From Candidatus Thiodiazotropha taylori (GTDB lineage: Bacteria; Pseudomonadota; Gammaproteobacteria; Chromatiales; Chromatiaceae): a stretch of 15,121 bases of DNA. Of the stretch, positions 7,862 through 14,508 are shown in pieces. The stretch is from positions 1-15,121 of the forward strand of contig JAHRHW010000058.1 of NCBI GenBank assembly GCA_019100305.1, in the 5' to 3' direction. The position numbers were made by a program, and so were the translations under genes. The notes beneath the pieces were generated by a model. It saw nothing but the letters and a program-made list of their open reading frames with translations, was not told the origin of the DNA and did not search any database. The first letter of the stretch is position 1. Each line of letters opens with the position of its first letter.

Positions 7862-8257
7862 AAAGCCTTGGAATTGCCATAGATCATTCCCAGCGCTATA
7901 CCGGTAAGAACAAACTGAATCGCCTGGAAGAGTGTATGATGCGCCAGAAACGGCGACACCGGCTCGATCTGGAGTGGCAAATCCCATGGCGGAATAGGTC
8001 ATCAATCCGATGATCAGATTGAAACGGATGGCACGTAGTATGTGACTCCCACCACCACGGTTATAGAACGGATAGAGATAGCCGATCACCAGGCCTTGTA
8101 TGACAATGGCCGTGATGCCAAGCAGCATAATCGGCTCGTCCCTTTGAAATGCCCCCCAGGCGACATACTGATCATGAAAAAACAGCATATGCCAGAGGTA
8201 GGCCCAGGCCATGGTGATGACGAAGTAGGCGAGAAGAAAGAGTAGTGCTTTTTTCAC
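7855..8257 (-). pseudogene. Small integral membrane protein with a one-base frameshift
   Basis: Reading from a GTG at 8257, the protein has hydrophobic helices (LLFLLAYFVITMAWAYLWHM, then a GITAIVIQGLVIGYLYPFY region, then a FNLIIGLMTYSAM region) up to about 7985. From there the original frame becomes polar, unlike a membrane protein, and runs into the antisense of the lipoprotein gene. The neighbouring frame instead continues with a sensible fourth helix (HHTLFQAIQFVLTGIALGMI) and stops at 7855. Removing one G from the GGG at 7983-7985 (CCC on the plus strand) restores a 133-residue protein with about four helices. It follows the SRPBCC gene by 13 nt and is likely co-transcribed with it. I do not recognise the family beyond a conserved-looking W-H-L/M motif after helix 1. 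The frameshift could be a real inactivation or a sequencing or assembly error. An upstream ATG at 8302 would overlap the SRPBCC gene. Confidence 0.72.
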
Positions 8258-8270
8258 GGTCTGATTCACC

Positions 8271-8714
8271 TCAATAGGAGTTTGGCATTCCACCCAGACC
8301 ATCGAGATAGTTTTTCAGGCTGGTAAGAATATAGTGGTCCCAGCCGTTTTTGCAGATCTCATAGCAGTCGAACTGGGGTGTAAGACCGAGATGTGTGAAG
8401 CGGATTTCGGTACCCGCCTTGTCTTCGTTGAACTCAAAAATCAGCCTGGTGCCACACCACTCTTCAGGGTCATCCAGTGCATCGGAAACCATATGGGATT
8501 CAACGCAGTCGAGTTCGATCAGCTTTGCATCGTCCAGGGAGCGGGCTTCAAACACCCAATAGGAGTCACCCCCGAAGTCTGTTTTCGCCCGATCCCCGGT
8601 TTTGCGGAATGGGGCGCTCATGGGCGTCCACCACTGATCCATCTCTTCGGCAATGGCCCTATAAGCATGTCTAGGAGATACAGGGCAAATAATCGAGCAT
8701 CGATAATCGCTCAT
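8271..8714 (-). CDS. SRPBCC / AHSA1-type domain protein
   Basis: This 147-residue single-domain protein has the START/Bet v 1-like (SRPBCC, AHSA1) fold pattern. An N-terminal strand (SIICPVSPRHAYRAI) is followed by a helix with a WW pair (MDQWWTP, 25-31) and a run of strands including DFGGDSYWVFEARSL, TRLIFEFNE and GTEIRFTHLGLTP. It ends with the long C-terminal helix (WDHYILTSLKNYLDGL) that lines the hydrophobic pocket in this superfamily. Such proteins bind small hydrophobic ligands, and no catalytic residue can be assigned. The start follows AAGGAG by 7 nt. It is divergent from an HxlR regulator gene, with a palindromic operator over its -10 box, so it is very probably the regulator's target. 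The membrane-protein remnant follows in the same direction. Confidence 0.85.
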   Translation of the reverse strand: MSDYRCSIICPVSPRHAYRAIAEEMDQWWTPMSAPFRKTGDRAKTDFGGDSYWVFEARSLDDAKLIELDCVESHMVSDALDDPEEWCGTRLIFEFNEDKAGTEIRFTHLGLTPQFDCYEICKNGWDHYILTSLKNYLDGLGGMPNSY

Positions 8715-8741
8715 GGCGTGACTCCTTGCTTCTCTGAATAA

Positions 8742-8760
8742 TACTTCTATTATAGAAGTA
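8742..8760 (-). promoter_or_regulatory. 19-bp palindromic operator overlapping the SRPBCC promoter
   Basis: TACTTCTAT, one central base, ATAGAAGTA is a perfect 9-bp dyad. On the minus strand it contains a consensus -10 box TATAAT (8749-8754), with TTGAAT (8774-8779) as a weak -35 at 19-bp spacing, directed towards the SRPBCC gene. It lies between two divergent genes, one encoding an HxlR regulator, which fits a site of autoregulation and repression. This is seen directly in the sequence; binding by this regulator is inferred. Confidence 0.75.
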
Positions 8761-8797
8761 AGTTAGCTGAAAAATTCAATGATGCAAGTGATTTCCT

Positions 8798-9247
8798 ATG
8801 GTCTCGAAAGTTGAACATAGGGACAGGACCGGCTGTCCCATTGCCTGTGCACTGGATATCATCGGAGATCACTGGACCCTGTTGATCATTCGCAATCTGA
8901 TGTTTCTGGGACTGCATGAGTACAAGGAGATGCTTGAGACTGAAGAGCAGATCTCAAGCAATATTCTGACCATTCGTCTGAAAATGTTGCAACAGGCTGG
9001 TTTGATCGCATCCGCTTCACATCCGGAAAGCAAACGACGCAAGCTCTACTACCTGACGCCGACAGGCAAGGATTTGGTTCATGTTATGGTGCCGCTGGTG
9101 TTGTGGTCGCGGCGAAACCTGCGTGAGCACTTGAGGATCCCCAATGATATCGATCACTTGTTGGAAACCGACCCGCAAGCTTTCCTGCAAGAGACTCTGC
9201 AGCGCCTCAGTGACTGGGAGGACAATAATCTGAAATCATTGGTGTGA
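8798..9247 (+). CDS. HxlR-family winged-helix transcriptional regulator
   Basis: This 149-residue protein has the HxlR signature. An N-terminal Cys (C13, TGCPIACALDIIGDHWTLLI) is followed by the winged-helix core (LMFLGLHEYKEML, then ISSNILTIRLKMLQQAGLI as the recognition helix region). The wing is SKRRKLYYLTPTGKDL, and a C-terminal helical dimerisation tail follows. Members act as dimers and often repress a divergent gene in response to a ligand or to oxidation or alkylation of the conserved Cys. It is divergent from the SRPBCC gene across an 83-bp gap containing a perfect palindrome, its likely operator. The start has no good Shine-Dalgarno sequence, and neighbouring ATGs (8779, 8782) are out of frame. 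The stop lies within the left arm of a strong hairpin shared with the convergent ferredoxin gene. Confidence 0.92.
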   Translation: MVSKVEHRDRTGCPIACALDIIGDHWTLLIIRNLMFLGLHEYKEMLETEEQISSNILTIRLKMLQQAGLIASASHPESKRRKLYYLTPTGKDLVHVMVPLVLWSRRNLREHLRIPNDIDHLLETDPQAFLQETLQRLSDWEDNNLKSLV

Positions 9248-9282
9248 TCAATGGGCAACCACTGACGGTTTGCCCATTGATC
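9246..9282. terminator. Bidirectional hairpin between convergent regulator and ferredoxin genes
   Basis: GATCAATGGGCAA (9246-9258) and TTGCCCATTGATC (9270-9282) form a perfect 13-bp stem with an 11-nt loop. The stem fills the 43-bp gap between the converging genes, and its left arm begins within the regulator's TGA stop. Neither side has a true T-run, but the position and strength suggest a bidirectional transcription end or RNA-stabilising element. Confidence 0.7.
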
Positions 9283-9290
9283 GAAAATGA

Positions 9291-9659
9291 TCAGGAACCG
9301 CCCGGGTCACCAGTGAACTGCACAAGCAGGTCTTCATCCGTAACAACCGTTTGACAGGCAAGACGAAAGGTAGGCGGAATATCTTTTACATTGGCCCGCT
9401 CCTCTTCATGCTTGGAAAGTTTGCCGATTGACTTGAGTACCTCTCGCTCCTTATCGGTGAGCATAACACCTTTGATATGATCACCATCCAGATGGGTGAC
9501 TTTGACAAGGCATGAACCGCATTCCCCATCCTGGCATTCGAAAGGGATCTTGATGTCATTTTCCTTGGCTACTGCCAACAGGGTATCGCGCTTGCCGGCG
9601 ATCGCGGAAACTTTCTTATTTTTACTCATGATAGGAGATGAGAAGTAGATTGTGGCCAT
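9291..9659 (-). CDS. FeSII-type [2Fe-2S] ferredoxin (Shethna protein II, nitrogenase protection)
   Basis: This 122-residue plant-type [2Fe-2S] ferredoxin has ligands C42-x4-C47-x2-C50 (CQDGECGSC) and C102 (RLACQT). The roughly 50-residue insertion between C50 and C102, rich in charged residues (LTDKEREVLKSIGKLSK, then EEERANV), is the specific feature of Azotobacter FeSII. FeSII locks nitrogenase into an inactive, oxygen-protected complex when oxidised. The paired lysines at 15-16 (14-15 after loss of Met) match, as I recall, those implicated in complex formation. The start is set at the internal ATG beginning MATIYFSSP, preceded by GGAG at 6 nt; an in-frame ATG four codons earlier is less likely. 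No nif gene is nearby, so nitrogen fixation is inferred from this gene alone. I found no sigma-54 or NifA site upstream. Confidence 0.93.
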   Translation of the reverse strand: MATIYFSSPIMSKNKKVSAIAGKRDTLLAVAKENDIKIPFECQDGECGSCLVKVTHLDGDHIKGVMLTDKEREVLKSIGKLSKHEEERANVKDIPPTFRLACQTVVTDEDLLVQFTGDPGGS

Positions 9660-10023
9660 GGTCTGCTCCACTGATTAGTCTAAAGATTAAAAGATAAATT
9701 TGACTCTGATGTCCGCATAAACCCCGGTATTTGATTGGCAACTTATTACAGCATCGTGTCAGGACTGCTTTCATCATACGTAAAAAAAAGCCTATATAAA
9801 AAGGGAATTTAGTAATGCACTGAATTGATGCTTGGTATTGAAAATATCTGTTGGCATACGTTTTTTACCTGCACTTTTTAAAGGCATGAATAGGAACCGC
9901 ATTGATAAACGCACCAATATGATGCCTGTTGGAAAAGTGGCTCTGGTCGATGCTTGTAAAAAACGCACCAATATGAAACGCTCTCTTTTCTACTATCTTT
10001 ACTTATTCATCCGGGAGTGACCG
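9660..10023. other. Intergenic region between FeSII and the SMR exporter, with direct repeats
   Basis: These 364 bp are AT-rich and separate two divergent genes. The left part is the upstream region of the ferredoxin gene; I saw no sigma-54 -24/-12 pair or NifA site. The right part carries two 16-bp direct repeats and a GGGAG Shine-Dalgarno 6 nt before the exporter. A 62-codon open frame from a TTG at 9832 ends 3 nt before the exporter start, but it has no ribosome-binding site and its only odd feature comes from the repeats, so I do not call it a gene. Confidence 0.5.
9907..9976 (+). repeat. Pair of 16-bp direct repeats in the exporter leader
   Basis: AAACGCACCAATATGA occurs exactly at 9907-9922 and 9961-9976, 54 bp apart start to start (about five helical turns). 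Both copies lie within about 120 bp of the exporter start. The first copy can take part in a weak hairpin (CATTG/CAATATG); the second cannot, so a tandem RNA-hairpin element is not supported. Paired protein-binding sites are a simpler reading. Confidence 0.6.
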
Positions 10024-10335
10024 ATGGCCTGGCTGTGGTTGATGTCTGCGGGTTTATTCGAAGTGTTTTTTGCGATTTTTCTTAAGCTGTCGGATGGTTT
10101 TACCAAGCCTCTCTATACGCTTCTATTCGTTTTGGCGGCAGGGCTGTCATTCTACTGTCTAACCAAAGCGATGCAGATTATTCCAATCGGCACAGCCTAT
10201 GCTGTATGGACGGGTATCGGTACAGCTGGTGTGGCACTGCTTGGCGTATTGCTTTTTGCAGAACCTGTTACTGGCTTGAGACTCTTGTTTATGGCGACGC
10301 TGATTATTTCAATAATTGGTTTAAAGTTGGCGTGA
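10024..10335 (+). CDS. SMR-family efflux protein, SugE/Gdx-like
   Basis: This 103-residue small multidrug resistance transporter has four predicted helices, of the SugE/Gdx subfamily. The central Glu13 (GLFEVFF) is the shared proton/substrate-binding residue of the dual-topology dimer. The subfamily motif GTAYAVWTGIGTAG (56-69) is present with Tyr59 and Trp62, and Ser42 is conserved. Guanidinium exporters (Gdx) usually have Trp at position 16, whereas Phe is found here, so the substrate could be guanidinium or another organic cation. The start follows GGGAG by 6 nt. No neighbour on the same strand suggests a partner gene, although some SMR proteins work as heteromeric pairs. I found no guanidine riboswitch in the leader. 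Confidence 0.9.
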   Translation: MAWLWLMSAGLFEVFFAIFLKLSDGFTKPLYTLLFVLAAGLSFYCLTKAMQIIPIGTAYAVWTGIGTAGVALLGVLLFAEPVTGLRLLFMATLIISIIGLKLA

Positions 10336-10639
10336 GTGATACTTGCTGACAGGAAGGTTGTTGTAGGCGGATTGGTGAGGTATGACCCCAGCTAAAACGA
10401 TGCTTCGGATGGAGATGATTTTGAATTAGAACCGTGAATCACAGATGGTCAGGCAGTGTGTAAAGCTGACTTTACAAATATCTGGTGCTGGATAGATAGG
10501 CTTATGAGGGATCAGAGTCTGTTTGACAGATGCCTCGAATAGCCCATATAAACATCAGCGAGTAATTGTCTGTTTCTCTTTATTCGTGATTCCAAGTTCA
10601 TGACTGGCAACGCTCTCTATTAAGCGTGATAAACAAAAC
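10336..10639. other. Intergenic region between converging exporter and sthA genes
   Basis: These 304 bp hold no gene I can support. A perfect 7-bp stem with a CTGA loop (TGTAAAG/CTTTACA) is at 10459-10476, about 124 nt after the exporter stop. A weaker ACGCT/AGCGT pair (10610-10614 and 10623-10627) lies just past the sthA stop on the other strand. Neither has a T-run. Nothing else stands out. Confidence 0.5.
10459..10476. other. Small perfect hairpin, possible transcript end
   Basis: TGTAAAG-CTGA-CTTTACA is a 7-bp perfect inverted repeat in the gap between convergent genes. It might end transcripts from either side, but the stem is A/T-rich and has no adjacent T-tract. Confidence 0.3.
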
Positions 10640-12037
10640 TCAGAAGATCCGATTGATACCGTTGAGTGCTGCAACACGATAGGCTTCTGCCATCGTTGGA
10701 TAGTTGAAAGTGGTCTCAGCAAAATAGAGCAGGCTGTTGGCCTCACCCTGTTGTGCCATGATTGCCTGGCCGATGTGAACGATCTCGGAAGCCTGCTCGC
10801 CGAAACAGTGGATGCCGAGGATCTCCAGTGTCTCACGGTGAAACAGCAGCTTCAGCATGCCCACTTCATGATCGGTGATCTGGGCGCGGGCGATGGTTCT
10901 GAAGCTTGCCTGTCCTACTTCATAGGGGACTTTGCTGGCGGTCAGCTCCCGTTCGGTGCGGCCGATCGAGCTGATTTCAGGCAGCGTGTAGATGCCGGTG
11001 GGAAAGTCATCGATCAACTGCCAGTCCGCACTGCCGGTGGCGATCTGGGCGCCGACAAAGCGTCCCTGGTCGTAACTGGCGCTGGCCAGGGCAGGGGGGC
11101 CGACCACATCGCCGACCGCAAAGATGTGGGGTAGCGACGTGGCATAGGTTTTATCGATCTCGATCTGACCCCGGTGATTGACCGCAACGCCAATCTCAAC
11201 CAGTCCCATGTTTTCTGTATTACCGCTGCGACCATTGGCCCATAACAGGTAGTCTGTCTTGAATTTTTTGCCCGATTTGCAGTGGAGTATCACACCGTCA
11301 TCGACGGCCTCTACCTGTTCGTAAACCTCATCATGGCGGATCACCGTGCCCTGATTGCGCAGGTGATAACTGAGCGCGTCGGTGATCTCATCGTCGAGAA
11401 ATGAGAGCAGGCGGTCCCGGGTGTTGACCAGGTTCACTTTGACATCAAGATTACAAAAGATCGATGCGTACTCACAGCCAATGACGCCTGCGCCATAGAT
11501 GGTAATTGAGTCCGGTGTGGTGTCGAGCTTGAGTACCGAGTCGCTATCGAGAATCCTGGGATGATTGAAATCAATATCTTCTGGTTGATAAGGACGGGAT
11601 CCTGTGGCGATCACAAAGTGATCCGCGGTAATCTCTTCACTGACACCGCTCTGCTGGACTACTTCGATACGGTGAGTGTCGACGAATCCGGCCCGACCAT
11701 GGATCACCTCAATCCGATTCCGTGCATAGTGTCGCAGACGACTGCGCACCTGCTGGTTGATCACCTTGCCCGCAGCTTTCAGCAGATCGGAATACTCAAC
11801 CTGAACCTGGTCATGGGTGTGTTGAAAGAGGGGGTTGCGCCGATAATCCCTTAACAGCTGAATATTGTGTCTGAGTGCTTTGGATGGAATGGTCCCCCAG
11901 TGGGTACACCCTCCACCTACCATATCGTGCGCTTCAATCACGGCAACACTTTTACCGCTTTTGACCAGTTTCATGGCAGACCCTTCACCACCGGGACCAC
12001 TACCAATCACGACCACATCAAAATGCTTTGCACTCAT
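10640..12037 (-). CDS. sthA: Soluble pyridine nucleotide transhydrogenase SthA
   Basis: This 465-residue FAD flavoprotein matches E. coli SthA (UdhA) along its length. It begins with an FAD-binding GSGPGGEGSA (12-21), followed by GGGCTHWGTIPSKALR (41-56), an NAD(P)-binding GAGVIGCEYASIF and a C-terminal dimerisation domain ending FNYPTMAEAYRVAALNG. The redox-disulfide motif of relatives such as lipoamide dehydrogenase has a second Cys, replaced here by Thr (CTHWGT), as in true SthA. The enzyme moves reducing equivalents between NADPH and NAD+ and chiefly disposes of excess NADPH. GGAG sits 5 nt before the ATG. It follows the GGDEF-EAL gene by 106 bp on the same strand, probably under separate control. 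The gene seems intact and ordinary. Confidence 0.96.
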   Translation of the reverse strand: MSAKHFDVVVIGSGPGGEGSAMKLVKSGKSVAVIEAHDMVGGGCTHWGTIPSKALRHNIQLLRDYRRNPLFQHTHDQVQVEYSDLLKAAGKVINQQVRSRLRHYARNRIEVIHGRAGFVDTHRIEVVQQSGVSEEITADHFVIATGSRPYQPEDIDFNHPRILDSDSVLKLDTTPDSITIYGAGVIGCEYASIFCNLDVKVNLVNTRDRLLSFLDDEITDALSYHLRNQGTVIRHDEVYEQVEAVDDGVILHCKSGKKFKTDYLLWANGRSGNTENMGLVEIGVAVNHRGQIEIDKTYATSLPHIFAVGDVVGPPALASASYDQGRFVGAQIATGSADWQLIDDFPTGIYTLPEISSIGRTERELTASKVPYEVGQASFRTIARAQITDHEVGMLKLLFHRETLEILGIHCFGEQASEIVHIGQAIMAQQGEANSLLYFAETTFNYPTMAEAYRVAALNGINRIF

Positions 12038-12092
12038 CGTTTCTCCGCTTCGCTATCGTGCTGACCGGCCACAGTCTAACACTTTTTCGCAG

Positions 12093-12111
12093 TGCAATAT
12101 GGGTGATTGCA
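12093..12111 (-). other. Small inverted repeat between GGDEF-EAL gene and sthA
   Basis: TGCAAT (12093-12098) pairs with ATTGCA (12106-12111) around a 7-nt loop, just past the stop of the GGDEF-EAL gene. It has no T-run and may serve as a weak transcription end or a regulatory dyad for sthA. Confidence 0.25.
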
Positions 12112-12143
12112 GGATTTTTGACACTCCGGCTCTGTCATCAGTC

Positions 12144-14120
12144 TCAGGTTGGGGTGTCAGCAAGCTTTATCTCTTGCTGTTGACAAAAATCGATAAAGCT
12201 GTCGATATCCATCGGTTTGGCAATCATATCGCCTTGTACGACATTGCAGGCATAGTGCTTAAGCAGTTCAAAAGTCGATTGCTCTTCAACACCTTCTGCC
12301 ACCACTTTCAGACCAAGTTTTCTAGCCATATCGATGGTGCCTTCAACAATCACAGCATCGGTCTTTTCCCGGGTGATGTCCTTGACCAGCATCCGATCGA
12401 TCTTGATCAGATCGATTGGCAGCTTTTTAATATAGGCGAGTGATGATTGACCGCTGCCGAAATCATCGATTGCCAGGGTGAAATTCGCCTTGCGCAGCTG
12501 TTTCAGCTTGCTGATTGTCTCTCCCAAGTCAGATAACAGTGCATTTTCAGTGATTTCGAGTAACAGATGTTTTGCTTCAATGCTGTAGCGTTCTATTGTG
12601 GTCTGGAGATCGGAGACGAAATTTCGATCGGCAAACTGCAGCGGACTGACATTGATTGAGATTTTAAACTGATCCGTCAGCAGACCTGAATCGGCCATTC
12701 TGTTGAGGTGTTGACAGACCAGATCCAACACCTGTTTGCCAAGTTCGATGATCAGACCGCTCTGCTCTGCATGCTCGATAAAGCTGTCAGGTGCCACCAG
12801 ACCATCCTGCGGATGGTGCCAGCGGACCAGTGCTTCAGCGCCTATCACTGCTCCATCGATACTGATAAAAGGCTGATAGTGGATAACCAGACCATCATTC
12901 CTCAGGGCATTGCGTAAACCCTGTTCCAGGGTCATCAGCAGATGGGCCTGTTCCTGCATCTCGGGATCGTACAGGCTCATTGTATTACGGCCGATGGCTT
13001 TCGCCCGGTACATGGCAAAATCCGCCCGTTTCAGCAGGTCATCGGCGTTATCCCCATGCAGCGGAAACAGAGCAATTCCGAGACTTGCCGACATGTGGAT
13101 CTCCCTGTCGCCAAGCAGAAATGGGCGTGCGAGGGTCTCCTGAACTTTTTTGATCGTCAGTTCGGCCAGCCTGAGAGCTTCACTCTCCTGGTCGGCCAGT
13201 TCCGGCATCAACAGCACGAATTCATCTCCACCGAGACGGGTGGCCGTATCCTCATCGCTTAGACAACTGTTCAATCGGAGTGCCATCTGTTTGAGCAGTT
13301 CATCGCCTTGCTGGTGACCCATGGAATCATTGAGGGTCTTGAAATTATCCAGATCCAGATAGATCAAAGCGCCGATATGGGCATGATGGATCGAGCGTGC
13401 AATATCCTTGCTCAGTCGTTCGGAAAGCAGACGTCGATTCGGCAGATTGGTGAGCGCATCATGGTAGGCGAGGTGCTCGATGATCTTACGGGAGTGGCGT
13501 TGCCTGATGTTCATCGCAAGTGATTCGGATAGATTCCGATTGATACTGATTGCACCTGAAGCCATCACGATCACATAGATACAGAGCATGAAGCCCAGGC
13601 CGAGATTGGCCGGCCCACCGAGGGTGAACAGTCTGATGATCAATGGGATGATTACCAGTAACATGTAACCCAGAGAGGCGGGTAGCAGGGCCGCTTGAGT
13701 TATCACACCGCCTGCGGCCATACCGATCAGACTGGCTATGATTATGGTTTGATGGAAAGACTGCTCTCCCAGAGGCACCAGTAGAAATGCAGCGGATCCC
13801 CAGATCGCGCCTGAAGCCAGCGTGCCTGCAATGGCTCGTTTTCGCCAGATCTTGAGGGAGCCCTCTGTGGATTTTCGTGCTTGATAGACGCGGTAGGTGT
13901 AGTATCGATAGAGGCTCAAACCCAACATGCCGGTAAACCAGCCAACGAGAATCTGCCACTGAATCACAGACCACTGGGCAATCACAATAACGGTGGTGTT
14001 GATCATGATCGCACCCAGCGAGGCGGGCAATCCGGTAAAAGACAACTCGACCTGGTTTTCCCTGAAACGGGCTGCAAAATCGGGCGGGTCGCTAAGAGAC
14101 GGGTCGGTGTATTCGGTCAT
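12144..14120 (-). CDS. Membrane-anchored GGDEF-EAL cyclic-di-GMP protein
   Basis: This 658-residue protein has several N-terminal transmembrane helices (about 32-195), then a GGDEF and an EAL domain. The cyclase signature GGDEF (297-301) and metal-binding YLDLDNF (254-260) are intact. The phosphodiesterase motifs are complete: EAL (429-431), INVSP, LLLEITEN, IDDFGSG (551-557), KLPIDLIKIDR and VVAEGVEE. It may therefore both make and break cyclic di-GMP; the net activity cannot be told from sequence. The inhibitory I-site (RxxD five residues before GGDEF) is absent: Ser replaces Arg. A sensory domain is not recognisable beyond the membrane region. The first start in this frame, a GTG at 14201, adds 27 residues without family-like sequence, so I use the ATG at 14120. 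No ribosome-binding site is good at either start. Cyclic-di-GMP proteins of this type typically control biofilm or motility. Confidence 0.9.
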   Translation of the reverse strand: MTEYTDPSLSDPPDFAARFRENQVELSFTGLPASLGAIMINTTVIVIAQWSVIQWQILVGWFTGMLGLSLYRYYTYRVYQARKSTEGSLKIWRKRAIAGTLASGAIWGSAAFLLVPLGEQSFHQTIIIASLIGMAAGGVITQAALLPASLGYMLLVIIPLIIRLFTLGGPANLGLGFMLCIYVIVMASGAISINRNLSESLAMNIRQRHSRKIIEHLAYHDALTNLPNRRLLSERLSKDIARSIHHAHIGALIYLDLDNFKTLNDSMGHQQGDELLKQMALRLNSCLSDEDTATRLGGDEFVLLMPELADQESEALRLAELTIKKVQETLARPFLLGDREIHMSASLGIALFPLHGDNADDLLKRADFAMYRAKAIGRNTMSLYDPEMQEQAHLLMTLEQGLRNALRNDGLVIHYQPFISIDGAVIGAEALVRWHHPQDGLVAPDSFIEHAEQSGLIIELGKQVLDLVCQHLNRMADSGLLTDQFKISINVSPLQFADRNFVSDLQTTIERYSIEAKHLLLEITENALLSDLGETISKLKQLRKANFTLAIDDFGSGQSSLAYIKKLPIDLIKIDRMLVKDITREKTDAVIVEGTIDMARKLGLKVVAEGVEEQSTFELLKHYACNVVQGDMIAKPMDIDSFIDFCQQQEIKLADTPT

Positions 14121-14508
14121 CTTTTGAGTTGCTTTATTTATACACAGCATCTGTTTGCTGAGTGTTGGCGATTTGTTTCCTACCGGGCAGGTGAACTGCA
14201 CATTCCTGGCCTACCACGCCATGGATTCTGCAGCGTAAAGCGCTCCAGCTTGCGGATTGGCTGGATGTTACCCACGCCATAGCATGGTGTACCAGTGCCC
14301 TGATCCTGTATCTGTTAATGGTCCTTGTAATGGACCTGGCCTGGCTTAGAGGGGTGGTCCGTCCATCTTCTACAGTAACCCAAACGTCTTTGGGTGGTCG
14401 TCCGATGCCCGCTGGGGGCTGTTAACTGGCCTGAATCGGGCACGCAGATCGAACCTGGCGAGATAATGTCAGAAATTCCAGTATGATGATAGGGTATCTG
14501 CTCGATTT
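14121..14508. other. Intergenic region between the GGDEF-EAL and M48 genes
   Basis: These 388 bp separate two genes that both read leftwards. It has no gene with a convincing start. A forward frame without a start codon (14195-14425, 76 codons) encodes a hydrophobic stretch, described in the findings. A perfect hairpin ACCCAAA-CGTC-TTTGGGT is at 14378-14395, and GGGTGGTC-type sequences recur at about 14352 and 14392. The promoter of the GGDEF-EAL gene should lie at the left end, but no clear boxes are visible. Confidence 0.45.
14378..14395. other. Perfect 7-bp hairpin downstream of the M48 gene
   Basis: ACCCAAA-CGTC-TTTGGGT forms a 7-bp stem with a tetraloop, about 115 bp past the stop of the M48 gene. 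No T-tract follows on either strand. It could be an RNA structure or chance. Confidence 0.35.

Noticed and set aside
9660..9830. Sigma-54 or NifA-controlled promoter for the FeSII gene
   Set aside because: On the minus strand a TGACACG element is present but lacks the GG and the downstream TTGC at the right spacing, and no TGT-N10-ACA site was seen.
9832..10020. 62-codon open frame just upstream of the SMR exporter
   Set aside because: It begins with TTG, has no Shine-Dalgarno sequence, and its repeated KRTNM residues only reflect the 16-bp direct repeats, so it is probably not translated.
9886..10023. Guanidine riboswitch (ykkC, mini-ykkC or type III) in the exporter leader
   Set aside because: I looked for the paired ACGR-loop hairpins and the type I and III conserved segments and did not find them; the repeats contain ACGC and only one copy can form even a weak hairpin.
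10640..12037. Lipoamide dehydrogenase or glutathione reductase
   Set aside because: The second redox Cys is Thr (CTHWGT) and the whole protein matches SthA, so a disulfide oxidoreductase is excluded.
14121..14201. N-terminal extension of the GGDEF-EAL protein from a GTG at 14201
   Set aside because: The 27 added residues look unstructured and the nearest AGGA is only about 2 nt from the GTG; the ATG at 14120 is the simpler start.
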